Notes: generated by a model from the sequence alone, not told the origin. A DNA stretch of 64,000 nt from Macrolepiota albuminosa (GCA_027475525.1 JAMWFC010000051.1:310001-374000), one strand, 5' to 3'. Shown: positions 10,701 to 21,525, numbered from the stretch's first letter. A program made the numbers and translations.

Positions 10701-12155
10701 CCCTCAATAACATATGCAAAACTTGTGATGACACCAAACTCGAACTTTTCCTTGATGTCGTATCCGGGAACGTTGAGTAACGTCCTTCCCGTGAGCTGCT
10801 TTTGTTCCACCTTCATGTTTGCCATCAGGACACGCGTCAACTTCTGGATGCGGAAATACACACCTCGAGGTTAGAAAGAGTGGTATTCAGCTTTACACAC
10901 CAATTGACAAGGCGGTTCGCACGGTAGATGGTTCCTTCTTCATGGAGCCTACAAAAAGTCTCTACAACAGCTTTAGACAGAGTCTAGGCCGATAGATCTG
11001 GATGAGCATGGGGGCTTCATGGAGCCTACAAAAAGTCTCTACAACAGCTTTAGACAGAGTCTAGGCCGATAGATCTGGATGAGCATGGGGGTTAGCACCA
11101 TAACAAATTTGAACGCACCTCGTTCATAGTAAACGCCACTCGATCCCAGTCGTAACTCCCTCCAAGCCTATGCAACTGATTCGTAATTTTTGCTTGATAC
11201 CTACGCTTGACGATGAATTTTTTTCCCAACATAATGTGTCGATGGGGACGCCAGCTTACTCGTCTTTCCACTCCTTTACAGTGTCCACGAACTTTTCGCG
11301 ACCGAGATCATGCCGCGTCTTTCCCGAAGTTTTGTATAGACGTTTCTCGACCACGCTTTGCGTCGAAATACCCGCGTGATCGAACCCGGGCGCGAATAGA
11401 GTTTCTTTTCCTAGCATACGATTCCTAAGACGCATCTCAGCACACGAAGAAATAATCAACTGCAAAAAAAAAAAACCGTACCAGCGCACCAAAGAATCTT
11501 GAATTGCAGTCGTAAGACCGTGTCCGATGTGCAAGCTGCCCGTCACATTTGGCGGAGGGGCTGGAACGACAAATAGCTCTCGCTTCTCTCCGTCGTCGAG
11601 GGGAAAGTACTTTTCCGTCGATTCGGGTTTAAAGAACCCTTGGGCGGACCACCAATCGTACCAGGCCGCTTCAATGGCAATAGGATTATATCCAGCCGCC
11701 ATAGGCTGGGACATATCTTTCCAAAGACGCGTCGAATAATAAGCTTTAACCCCGGTGAAAGGAGATTTCGTATATGACGCACCCTTCTTCTCGCCCTTGG
11801 GGGTAGTATTTACGAAAGGAACGTCTGCCGCATCGTCTTTCTTTGCCTTTTCCGCCTTGACTTTCTTCTCAGCGCTAGGCGCAGCTTTGGCGGCCTTGGC
11901 AGCAAGCTTTGCTTCCTTCTCTAGTCTCTTTGCCTCCTTTTTTGCTGATAGAGATCTAGAATGAATATATATGAATCGAAACGAGCAGACGGGAAACGGA
12001 CCAGCGCTCTTGGTGGTTGGGTTTTTGGCATCATCAGCGGTAACAGCAGGATCCTGCTGAGTAATGGGTTCGGACATGAGATATCTGCGATAGATTAGGA
12101 TAGATGGACGACAGCGACAGACGGAGACAGATGTAAAGAGACGATATCGATTCAT
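7740..12155 (-). CDS. VAS1: Valyl-tRNA synthetase, cytosolic and mitochondrial
   Basis: Class I synthetase that charges tRNA-Val. Twenty exons join in frame (12155-12002, 11944-11490, 11435-11260, 11200-11119, 10983-10864, 10810-10696, 10637-10549, 10498-10277, 10227-10124, 10068-9987, 9936-9778, 9722-9552, 9496-9118, 9070-8943, 8891-8736, 8674-8471, 8411-8300, 8246-8068, 8007-7858, 7787-7740) to 1094 aa. The HIGH signature is in [13 protein letters not shown], and KMSKS is in [37 protein letters not shown] and a C-terminal coiled coil are also typical. Two in-frame starts exist: ATG 12155 adds 26 residues rich in Arg with no acid, and ATG 12077 starts [10 protein letters not shown]. Intron 10069-10123 begins with GC. 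A 77-base duplication lies across the intron/exon edge at 10938-11091. Confidence 0.97.
10938..11091. repeat. 77-base exact tandem duplication no. 2
   Basis: Copies 10938-11014 and 11015-11091 are identical and lie at an exon/intron edge of the valyl-tRNA synthetase gene. The extra copy can be spliced out, so the frame survives. Confidence 0.95.
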
Positions 12156-12346
12156 GCGATTCGTGACTCCTTCCCCCCTTGCCTTCGGCTATATCCGTTC
12201 GACAAAATTTGTGATCTCGATCTAATCTACCGTGTTTATTTTCCGTTGTAACCATGAAATCCCATTGATGCAAAAAAGCTTAAAGTATATCGTACATCGA
12301 CTCTGTCCCGGCGTTTCGACAAAAAAAAACTTGATGTACATCATCG

Positions 12347-15338
12347 CTATCCAACATGCCTGCTCCGCCGTGACTTGGCGACAGTCCCTGATCTTTCCAA
12401 AGAGGCCTTCAAACTCTTGATCGTCTGGACAATCTCTCCTAAGGAAAAACCTATTCAGCACTCTTAAACGAGCACGAGAAAATCCATTCGCCAACCTGCA
12501 AGTTTGGGGCTTTCAGCCTCGAAATCATATCTCTTGTTTGTCCCTCCCCGGTTCAAGACGAGCTTGAACACGGATGAAGTCTTTGCGGACTGCTGGCAGT
12601 CGGCAATACTCTTGATATGATAAGACGAGGTCTTTCCGCTGTCGAAAACAACTTTCATCGCCTTGTTTGTCGAGGAAGGCATGATCTGCGATACAGATCA
12701 GTAGATAGTTCGCTCTAGAAAGATAAAGGCTTTACGTGTATATAGACGCCATCAATAGCAAGCGTTCGCTCCTGGCGAGCAAGCAGCATGGGGGCTTTGC
12801 GGAAGATTGTAAATTTCTGTAAACGGTTAGCACCTAGACGTGTATCTCGATATCGACTGCCCACCTTGTATCCAGCCGCGTAGTCAGCCAAGGATGAAGA
12901 GTACTGAATCTCCGGGGTATCTGATATGCGTTTGAAGATTGAAGCTACACGACCAAGGAATTAATACCCTCTGAAGAGTACTGAATCTCCGGGGTATCTG
13001 ATATGCGTTTGAAGATTGAAGCTACACGACCAAGGAATTAATACCCTCTTATGCGGCCAGTATGAATCAGGTTTACCGTTTGGATCTGTAGTCTTTCCTG
13101 TGCCTTTCAAAACATCCCCGAGCTGCGGGAGCATACTTCGTTTAACAAGGAGGAGCTCTCGTTTTCCTTGCAAGCTAGCGACTGTCCTATCCAAGGATCA
13201 AATGTTCATGTCGGCCACGACTAGGGCATAATCATTCGGGTTTGCAAGCTTGCGTTTCCGGCACACGAGTTCGAGGGCTTCTTGCATGTACATGCCAGCA
13301 GATCTGGAGGGACACTTAGAGAGAGCATTAAAGTAGTAATTCGACTTACACAGGGATTGTCGTGGAAATGTGGACCGTGTCTGCGGTATCAGCGACCCGA
13401 ATGCGTAGGAATATCGGCGGCCCTTGACTTGAGGAAGGTCCGAGTGATGTCGACAAGGGAAGCGAACCGAGAGTCGAACCAAGAATAGCGCTACTAGGTG
13501 CACCGAGGCTCTGAGTGGGAACAGAAAGCTTTTCTGCCTTTTTAGTCACGCGCGACGGATGTCGCTGGATCTTTGAGTCAAGGAGCTGGTTTTGTTGTGC
13601 TTTTTGGGGGTTGAGACGTGTGACAGAATGGACGTTAGTTTAAAAGTACCTTGTGCCGGTGTAGCCTCCAATACAGCATATGCATCGGCGTTGAACTTGG
13701 TAATCTTGCCCATACGATCGGGTGCTGTAGGATACCAAGGGTCAGGGACTAGGAGGATAAAGGGCTAACAAGACTTGCGTGGAAAATCATCATCTACCTC
13801 TCCATCCTCTTCTGCGATTCGCAAGATCCATCCCACAGCCGAAACCTTGGTCTCCCAGGCCGGGTCAGACTCGCCGGACAGACCGTCGTCCAAACGAGGC
13901 AGCCACCCCTCTGACCAATATGTCCAAAGGGAGAATCCGATGACCTCTTCCACGGTGGCATCCTTGCGGACGTTTAGCTCCATGGGTTTGCCCCTCGGAC
14001 GGGTCGCGTGGGGGAAATAAACGATTACATCGTCGGAAGCACTTTCGCCACGGCCCGATACAGCGGCGTACAACTCGGAGAAAGGGTTTGAAGAAGCATC
14101 GGCAGAAGCCAGGAGGGAAGAGAGGGCCGATTTGAGCGGTTTGGCGGGTGGTACCTTTTTCTTTGCAAAGAGGGGGTCTACTGGAGGCTGTTGAGTTCTG
14201 GCTGAATCAGGCTTTCGGATTTCGAGTTTGTTGGGCGGGGGAGTGACCATCTCGAAAGTGCCGGCTACAGGATCAATCACGCGTGGACGGGCATCGTCTG
14301 GCGAGGTTTTCTGATCTTCGCAGACAGGACTGAGGCGGGAAGTTGCCCTTGGGCGACGCGTGGACGGGCATCGTCTGGCGAGGTTTTCTGATCTTCGCAG
14401 ACAGGACTGAGGCGGGAAGTTGCCCTTGGGCGTAAGTGTTGCAGAGGAGAAGTGGGGTCGGAGGAAGCACCCGAGATGACAGATATGGCATCCGAGCCAG
14501 AGTTGAGGGTAGGTGGGCCAGAATAAGCACTATAATGAATTAGCAGTGGACCAGGGGATGGTTGGTGTACTTGCAAGTCGAAATCGTCGCCCTCGTCCAT
14601 GCTATCGACGTCACCGGGCACATCGTCGTCAAAGTCACCATCAGAGGAAGAAACGTCATCTGAAGAGTCGGACTGGGGTGGCATAGGCATGGCAGCAGGG
14701 CCTGGGCGTCGTCTGGCGGCCATTCTTGCGCGTCTTCTCTTCTCCATCTCTGCGGCGCCTTTGAACTTTGGAATAAAGTGGGCGACCTTTTGAACGGGCG
14801 CGTCCTGTATGTCGGTGGTCAGGGACGTGGGCTCGACGGTGGTATGACGTGAGGGAGACGTGACGAGAGGGGTGGAGGAGGTGACGGGCATTGAGCTGGA
14901 CACGACGTCTTGGACGGGGGCATTGGGAGAGACAAAGTTCTGGACATGGACGTCATCGGACACGCGGCGCGACATGGAAGTCCTGCGTGCATGGATGCGC
15001 ATTCCGAAAGCACCAGACTTGTTGGCCATGATGGTCTGGGAGTGCTTGAGACGTGCACCTGGGAAGCCAGAGGGACGTTCATCGTCTTCGTCGCTGAGCT
15101 GTGGACTGGGAGGCATGTTGAGCTGGGGCCAGCGATCGTTGTCGGCGAGAGATGCGGCGACGACGAATGGATTTGCAGAGTAGGCGGGGTCGAAGGAAAT
15201 GAGACGGGGGCCATAGATGTCGTCGACGTCGCGGAGGTAGGAGAGCCGGAGATGGTGGATGCGGTAGCTGGGGCACGGTCAGGTGATTTGGGACGGGGAC
15301 AGGCAGGGGACGTACGTAGTGTCGCTGATCGTGGACAT
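12347..15338 (-). CDS. SIN1: TORC2 subunit SIN1/AVO1
   Basis: Scaffold of target-of-rapamycin complex 2 that presents AGC kinases to TOR. Nine exons (15338-15316, 15267-13779, 13724-13650, 13599-13350, 13303-13077, 12944-12865, 12816-12736, 12685-12496, 12438-12347). The N-terminus has RIHHLRLSYLRDVDDIYGPR; the CRIM domain includes DVIVYFPHATRPRGKPMELN; a Ras-binding-like part has MQEALELVCRKRKL; and the C-terminal PH domain has ERTLAIDGVYIH and KRYDFEAESPKLA. Two lesions appear. A 77-base duplication (14279-14432) shifts the frame inside the large exon, and dropping one copy restores it exactly. An in-frame TGA sits at 13200-13198, between ADMNI and LDRTVASLQG, where the frame otherwise continues. 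Collapsed length is about 809 aa. Intron 13725-13778 begins with GC. Confidence 0.93.
12895..13048. repeat. 77-base exact tandem duplication no. 3
   Basis: Copies 12895-12971 and 12972-13048 are identical. They span the acceptor and 5' part of a SIN1 exon; the second copy can be spliced out as part of the intron. Confidence 0.95.
14279..14432. repeat. 77-base exact tandem duplication no. 4
   Basis: Copies 14279-14355 and 14356-14432 are identical and lie inside the large SIN1 exon. Since 77 is not a multiple of three, the second copy breaks the frame; with one copy the two halves of SIN1 join perfectly. Confidence 0.95.
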
Positions 15339-15379
15339 GGGGAGGGATGTGACTGCGTGACGTGACAGCGACTTTTTTC

Positions 15380-16333
15380 ATGTCTTCGCGTGTGGCTCTG
15401 CGGCCTGCAACGCGGTTTGGGCGGACACCAGAGATTCGGCGGCATCTGCGCAAGGACAGGCGCACCAGGCTGCCCATTCCCCATGTCAACATAGTCACGC
15501 GCCAGTTTGCGCCCTGTCGCTTCGAGGACCACTACCACACTTGTCTTGCTGACAATGCAATGTACATGACTTACCTCCACGAGCCCCATCCACGGCCCCC
15601 GCCCCGCCAAATCCGTCTCACCTTTGACCCGTCTGACCCCTACTCCAAGCACCGCCACAACCCCCCCGTCGGAGGCTCGCAGATAGGCAAGAAGCTCCCC
15701 CCGCCCGACTCTCCACACAACGTCGTCCGTCTCGAGAAGATCTCCATCCACACCATGCAAAAGGACGTCCTCCAGAGCAAACACAATCTCCTGGGTCCCC
15801 TCATGGCCCTCCGCGCAATCACCGGAGAATCCTACAGGGCTGGTGGCCGCCACGCCGTCCAAGGCATCCAGATCGTACGCGGCAAAAAGTCTGTCGGCGG
15901 CTGGATTCGCCCAGGAGTCCCTGTCGGTGCAAAGGTCGACCTCAAGGGCCCCGCCATGTACGACTTTCTCGCCTCTCTCGTCGAGTTTGTCCTTCCACGC
16001 ATCAGGGACTTTGGCGGTTCAAGGGCCCCGCCATGTACGACTTTCTCGCCTCTCTCGTCGAGTTTGTCCTTCCACGCATCAGGGACTTTGGCGGTGTCAT
16101 CCTACCTCCCGAGTCTTCCTCCGTAAACTCTCCCAGTGCAGTGTCCGGTGTCGTCTCCTTTGGTCTCCCGCCTACTGCATGGCCCTCTTCCCCAGATCGA
16201 AGTCAACCAGGACGCTTACCCCAAACAGTACGGCATGCATCTGCATTTCGTCACAAACGCGTCCGGTGTCGGTGCCCAGAATAAAGCACGCGCCCTGTTG
16301 TCAGGCTTCCAGATCCCTTTTTTGCGCAAATAG
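15380..16333 (+). CDS. MRPL7: Mitochondrial ribosomal protein uL5m (frame broken)
   Basis: Large-subunit protein of the mitochondrial ribosome. The Arg-rich N-terminus ([20 protein letters not shown]) is a presequence; an ATG 18 bases upstream (15362) is also in frame. The uL5 core follows: [67 protein letters not shown], and the C-terminal FPQIEVN and [10 protein letters not shown], ending [12 protein letters not shown]. Two disturbances are seen. A 77-base duplication (15942-16095) repeats the [12 protein letters not shown] part out of frame. Between 16176 and 16194 the frame must shift (two bases missing or one extra) to connect GLPPTA to FPQIEVN; both sites are short homopolymers. It is divergent from SIN1 with 41 bases between starts. 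Confidence 0.88.
15942..16095. repeat. 77-base exact tandem duplication no. 5
   Basis: Copies 15942-16018 and 16019-16095 are identical and lie inside the coding part of uL5m; the second copy causes a frameshift. Confidence 0.95.
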
Positions 16334-16421
16334 TTTAAATCATCTATTACACGTAGTCGAAACAATCCAAAAAAAGCCTTTTCAATGCTGTAAGCGATCA
16401 ATTAAGATTGATCGTACGTCC

Positions 16422-16575
16422 GACCCGCACGCAACCAATTACTCTTAATTTTCCTTCTAGTCTCTCCTTTAACCCCCGTCTCTCCTTCATTTGTCATGGA
16501 CCCGCACGCAACCAATTACTCTTAATTTTCCTTCTAGTCTCTCCTTTAACCCCCGTCTCTCCTTCATTTGTCATG
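16422..16575. repeat. 77-base exact tandem duplication no. 6
   Basis: Copies 16422-16498 and 16499-16575 are identical. They cover the 5' leader and the ATG of the first Sec14 gene, so a false upstream ATG appears at 16496. Confidence 0.95.
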
Positions 16576-17596
16576 ACAGCCCAAGCCGACGTCCAGAACC
16601 AACTCGATGCCTTTAAAAAAGAGCTCATCGACCAAGGCATTTTCGTACAGGAGAGAATGGATGATGCTTTGCTTTTGCGGTTGGTGCACTCCTCGTCCTT
16701 CCTTCCCACATCAAGTCCAATCTCTGCAGGTTTTTGCGGGCCAGAAAATTCGACGTCCAAAAGGCAAAGGAGATGCTGATTGCAACTGAGGAATGGAGAA
16801 GGGAGAACAACGTTGATACAATCATCGAGTATGTATAAAGGCAAAGGAGATGCTGATTGCAACTGAGGAATGGAGAAGGGAGAACAACGTTGATACAATC
16901 ATCGAGTATGTATGTATTCCGAGCTCCTTCTATCCCATCTGATGCCATTCTCCTAGGGACTTTGACTTTACGGAGCGCGAAGAGGTCAACAAGTATTATC
17001 CCCAGTACTACCACAAATGGACAAGGTATGTCTCAGAGCCTGTCCTTGTCGTCATCGTCTGACCCTGCCAGGATGGTCGACCCATTTACATCGAGCGTCT
17101 TGGTTTCCTCGATTTAGATGCCCTGTACAAAGCAACCACCCAAGACCGCCTTATCAAACGCTTCATCCAGGAATACGAAAAGTTTGCCAAGTACCGCGTC
17201 CCCGCTTGCTCAAAGGTCGTCGGCCACCCTGTCGAAACCTCGTGCACCATCCTCGACCTCCACAACGTATCCCTCACCAACTTTTACCGCGTCAAGGACT
17301 ACGTCATGCAGGCGTCGTCCATTGGCCAGGACAGATACCCCGAACGCATGGGCAAGTTTTACATCATCAACGCTCCCTGGGCCTTTTACGCCGTGTGGAA
17401 AATCATCAAGCCCTGGCTGGATGAAGTCACCGTGTCCAAGGTCGACATTCTGGGCAGCAACTACAAGGAGACCCTGCTCAAGCAGATACCCGCCGAGAAC
17501 TTGCCCGTCGCCTTTGGAGGCACATGTGACTGCCCGGGCGGGTGCAGCCTCAGCGATGCAGGGCCCTGGAACGTCAAGGAGAAATGCGTAGAGTAA
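16573..17596 (+). CDS. Sec14-like phosphatidylinositol transfer protein 1 (one-base lesion)
   Basis: CRAL-TRIO lipid transfer protein exchanging phosphatidylinositol and phosphatidylcholine between membranes, mostly at the Golgi. Exons 16573-16679, 16730-16828, 16957-17025 and 17072-17596 give about 266 aa. The N-terminal helical part has [16 protein letters not shown]. The lipid-binding domain has [34 protein letters not shown] and the C-terminal [19 protein letters not shown]. Exon 3 is one base short: HKWT is read where HKMDK before the intron is expected by comparison with the next gene, pointing to a lost A in the run at 17014-17016. A 77-base duplication (16760-16913) surrounds the end of exon 2 and is absorbed by the intron. 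The next gene is a tandem paralogue. Confidence 0.92.
16760..16913. repeat. 77-base exact tandem duplication no. 7
   Basis: Copies 16760-16836 and 16837-16913 are identical and cover most of exon 2 of the first Sec14 gene; splicing from the first copy removes the second. Confidence 0.95.
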
Positions 17597-17666
17597 TATG
17601 TATACCATAGACGTAGACAGATTAATCAGTAGAGTTACCCCAAATAGGTCTTGATCTACAACCACC

Positions 17667-18730
17667 ATGTCTGATCCAAATTACCGTCCTCTCCCGGGCA
17701 GGCTCGGCAACCTCACTGATGAACAGCAGCAGATATTGGCTGCCTTCAAGGAGCAGCTTATTGCCGAGGATGTGTTTGTGCCCGAGAGGATGGACGATCC
17801 CTTCTTGCTCAGGTCAAGGGCATCGCCGTCCGTTGTCCGGGCATACATTATTGATACATCGATCCTCTCAGGTTTCTCAGAGCACGCAAGTTTGACATTG
17901 TCAAGGCCAAGACGATGCTCAAGGAGGCAGAGGAATGGAGAAAGGCAGAAGATGTCAACAATATCCTCGAGTGAATCCGTCCCCGCGTTGACTTTACGTA
18001 TTGACTGATCTTTCATCATCAAAAGGAACTTTGACTTTAAAGAAAAGGCCGAGGTCGACAAGTGGTACCCCCAATACTATCACAAAACAGACAAAGTATG
18101 CCCCCTCCCTGGATCCTCGCTTACGCCACTCTCATCTCAACCACAGGATGGCCGACCAATCTACATAGAAGTCCTCGGCAAGCTCGACATCGAAGAACTC
18201 TACAAAGTGACAACCCAGGACCGACAGATAAAGCGTCTAGTGTCAGAGTACGAGAAATCCTCCAAAATCCGCTTCCCGGCATGCACCAAGGCGTTCGGCC
18301 ACCCCGTAGAGACCTCCTGCACCATCCTCGATCTCGCCAACGTCTCCGTGACAAAGTTCTACCACGTCAAGGACTATGTCTCACGCGCCTCTACCATCAG
18401 CTCGGATAGATACCCCGAGACGATGGGCAAATTCTACATCATTAATGCGCCCTGGGCGTTCTCCGCCGTGTGGTCTGTTGTCAAGCCGTGGTTGGATCCC
18501 GTCACCGTGGCAAAGATCAATATTCTGGGTTCGTCGTACAAGGATGAACTTTTTAAGCAGATACCGCGCGAGAATTTGCCGCAGCAGCTTGGTGGGACGT
18601 GCTGGGTTCGTCGTACAAGGATGAACTTTTTAAGCAGATACCGCGCGAGAATTTGCCGCAGCAGCTTGGTGGGACGTGCGAGTGTCCGGGGGGTTGCTCT
18701 TTAAGTGACGCGGGTCCTTGGAACGAGTAG
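17667..18730 (+). CDS. Sec14-like phosphatidylinositol transfer protein 2
   Basis: Tandem paralogue of the preceding gene, same strand, 70 bases downstream, with introns at the same protein positions. Exons 17667-17812, 17872-17970, 18026-18095 and 18147-18730. It has a longer N-terminus ([15 protein letters not shown]), then [59 protein letters not shown] and [14 protein letters not shown], so it is again a CRAL-TRIO lipid transfer protein. The last exon carries a 77-base duplication (18525-18678) that shifts the frame. With one copy removed the exon is 507 bases and ends in frame, giving 273 aa. The pair arose by local duplication; strong protein similarity with many silent differences suggests it is not very recent. 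Confidence 0.93.
18525..18678. repeat. 77-base exact tandem duplication no. 8
   Basis: Copies 18525-18601 and 18602-18678 are identical, inside the last exon of the second Sec14 gene; the extra copy breaks the frame. Confidence 0.95.
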
Positions 18731-18796
18731 AATGAGGTAATAACGTTAGTATAGACGGTACTGTATATCTGGACTCGGTATAAATTTGGAGCAACA

Positions 18797-20076
18797 TCAA
18801 CTAGTGCTGCTGAGAACGCGGTTCTGACCCTCTCTAAAAGTTCTTTCTAATAGTTCATTGAATTGTTTCTTCCTCTGCATGTATATTCCGTGACCTGTTT
18901 CCGCCAATTGGATATATTCCGCTTCTGGCATAGATGCCTTTAATTCAATAGAATGCGCGGGAAGGACGAGGTTATCGATGTCTCCTGTGAGTATGACGAC
19001 TTTGGGTATGGAGTGCGAGATTTCGCGTAGGCGATCCGGCGAACAGTGGTGAGTGAGTGCGGCAGCCATCTGGGATATGTGCCCAATGAATCGTTGAGGC
19101 TGGGTGATAGTCACACGTCGAATGAATCCCTAGGGATGGCAGCCATCTGGGATATGTGCCCAATGAATCGTTGAGGCTGGGTGATAGTCACACGTCGAAT
19201 GAATCCCTAGGGATGGTCAACTTGAGCTGTGTCTGAATGGATGATTTGGTGGCACGTTACCTCATTTTGTACTTGGTGATTCGTTCTGCCTGCAGCATCG
19301 TCTTCTGCTTTCAGACTTAACCACGACTTGGGGAAAAGCATCTCGGAAACAATCCCAGCCTTCTTGGCAGGGTCCTGTATGAACAATAGTCTGGCGAGAG
19401 AAGCGAGTCCAGCCCACTGGTAGTCCATCCATCTATCAGTGAGAGTTGGGGGAGAAACGTGATCTGGAACGTACCGGGGGGAAATTGTTCCATGGCTTGC
19501 CACCGGGAGTCGTGACGGCAAGGACGAGGGAGGCGATGCGCTTTGGTATCCTAGAGGCGAGTTCTGCAGAGAATTAGCAAAGATCAACAGCTTACTTCAA
19601 AGTGAGAGATTACCTTGAGCAATCATCCCCCCGAGACTGATGCCAACGACGTGCAACTCGCGTTCTTCGGTCCAGCCGAGAAAGTCTAGGAGCGCAATAG
19701 CATCCTCTGCCATTCCAGCAGTACTTTGAGTTACGATTCATTAGGTTTACTTGATTCGCCCTAATGCATGACTAGCTTACGTATAAGGTCCTCGAGGGTA
19801 TCCGGAATTCCCAACACCTCTGTTATCAAAGACGAGAACGGTGTGCTCTTTAGAGTGCCCAAAGTGTTCGACCTGTGGGCCCCAGGCGAAGGAGCTCGAA
19901 TTGAGACCCATTATAAATACTACTTTATACTTTGTGCCATGCCCATGCTGCTCGTAGTAAAGCGAGTGACTTTCAAAGAGTTCAGGGCCCTGGTCACGAA
20001 GCTTCGTGACTGGACAAAGACCCTTCCTGACGCACGTAGAAGCGTCAAAGGCAGTGGGCAGGTCCCCGTTCGCCAT
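18797..20076 (-). CDS. Alpha/beta hydrolase fold protein
   Basis: Five exons (20076-19781, 19723-19614, 19563-19475, 19416-19261, 19206-18797) give 327 aa after removing one copy of a 77-base duplication in the last exon. Hydrolase landmarks are in the right order: FIMGLNSSSFAWGPQVEHFG (oxyanion region), VLVFDNRGVGNSGYP, nucleophile elbow GISLGGM across intron 2, acid residue in LTGDIDNLVLP, and the catalytic His in LAETGHGIY. No signal peptide is seen, so it is probably cytosolic. The substrate cannot be read from the sequence; relatives are esterases and lipase-like enzymes. It is divergent from the MBIP-like gene with 147 bases between starts. Confidence 0.88.
19061..19214. repeat. 77-base exact tandem duplication no. 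9
   Basis: Copies 19061-19137 and 19138-19214 are identical and span the acceptor and start of the last exon of the alpha/beta hydrolase gene; the exon is in frame only with one copy. Confidence 0.95.
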
Positions 20077-20223
20077 GAGAAATGGGAAACACTAATGTGG
20101 CTGTGTTAAATGTTGCCATCTCCTCGCGACACACACCATGGCTGGGACAAAGTCATTCATTCTTTCCTTGTGCGCATCGGCTTCCATCAAGCTGCGAGTG
20201 GATTTACACTAGATCTTCTTGTT

Positions 20224-21315
20224 ATGAATCCAGACTGGGAGAAGGATGTCGTCCCTGAAGCTCTTTCAGAGCTCGTACAGAACATTTCAGTATGTTTTTT
20301 AGATATTGTCAAAAGGCAACACCGTAATTGAATTCAGGCTCTAGGCTTAGAGGAAGAAAGCGTTCCTCAAATAAGTCAACATTCACTGGAACAGCGAAAA
20401 TTAGACTACATCAACCTCGCAAACAACATGCCTCCACGGTCGCCGTCCACGGTATGGTAGACATATCCCCGCTAGATTTTCATCTTACATGTCTCAGATC
20501 AACAAGGAAATATCGCGGTTTCTTGCTCAGAACCGTGCACGTAACAACGCATCTAACCGTGCAGAGTTCGTTTACACCCCTGCGCAGAAACGCCAGCGAC
20601 TCGCCGAGTTTAATGCCGAAATCGGACCTTCTTGCGCCCGTGTAGATGCCAAGCCGTTGGACAGGAATGTCCAGATGAAGTACGACATTGCCAAGAATGA
20701 AGAGGGACCGTTGAGTCGTACCATGCACTCGAGCGAAAACCAAGATAACGGGAAAGGCAAACAGAAAGCTAGCGAGGAAACGCCGCATGCCTCGTCTTCC
20801 CGGTTCGTAGCTGAACCTGAGGAAGACTGGACAGCGTCTAAACACCCGGCGCTTGATGAGAGGCTGCGTAACGTCGAGACGCATCTCGCAGTTCGTTATG
20901 GTAGATTTTTTGTTCTCCACTATCCACCCAATTCTTCTGATTTTTTTTTTCGACTCAGTTCCATCAGCACCCCGGACCCTTATCGCGCGCCTTAAATCCC
21001 TAGAAGAACATCTTATCCGCTTAGAAAGAGATTATCCGCCATGGGCTGCGCTACACTTTAATCAGCCTAATCGCGGGGTACGGTTTCTCGTTTGCTTGCT
21101 TCTAATCATCTAAATTTCTCCTTCAATAGTGGCCGCCACCTCCTCGCCAAACACCCATTATAGTTCCACCTCACTTGCGATCTACGGACTCGCCTGTTGC
21201 GCAAGATGGAGATAAGACTCCGGGTGAGAAAAAGATGAGGAAAACAGGCTCGAGTCTCCATAGGGCTGTGCTCGAGCGACTCGAGGTCAAGCAAGCCATG
21301 GCTGACTTGGGATAG
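20224..21315 (+). CDS. MBIP-like protein
   Basis: Five exons (20224-20289, 20338-20451, 20498-20900, 20959-21077, 21130-21315) give 295 aa. The middle is charged and disordered. Residues about 185-245 form a helical stretch (HPALDERLRNVETHLAVRY, then RLKSLEEHLIRLERDYPPW) followed by WPPPPRQTPIIVP. This resembles the C-terminal part of MAP3K12-binding inhibitory protein 1, a subunit of the animal ATAC acetyltransferase complex; the likeness is by eye and the name is tentative. An in-frame ATG at 20110 exists but would leave only 33 bases to the divergent hydrolase, so the later start was preferred. The stop falls inside a 77-base duplication (21242-21395), which does not affect the product. 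Confidence 0.6.
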
Positions 21316-21395
21316 ACTAAACAGGCTCGAGTCTCCATAGGGCTGTGCTCGAGCGACTCGAGGTCAAGCAAGCCATGGCTGACTTGGGATAGACT
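21242..21395. repeat. 77-base exact tandem duplication no. 10
   Basis: Copies 21242-21318 and 21319-21395 are identical. They include the stop codon of the MBIP-like gene, so only its 3' untranslated region is altered. Confidence 0.95.
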
Positions 21396-21525
21396 GTGCG
21401 GATTCTGATTAATGAAAAATTCGATGGTCTATGACAGATAATACTATATTTGATTGATGGCTTCTCAAATTCAAGCAAGGCATGTGTATTAAGGTAACAT
21501 TTGTCCATGGACGTACAAAGTACTT

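Noticed and set aside
14819..15862. Long minus-strand 347-codon frame
   Set aside because: It overlaps SIN1 in another frame and the uL5m gene in antisense; Pro/Ser-rich shadow of GC-rich coding DNA.
16136..16333. Separate small gene starting at 16136
   Set aside because: It is the C-terminal part of uL5m (FPQIEVN to the end) seen in a shifted frame.
19768..20109. Plus-strand 113-codon open frame
   Set aside because: Antisense to exon 1 of the alpha/beta hydrolase, which has the catalytic motifs.
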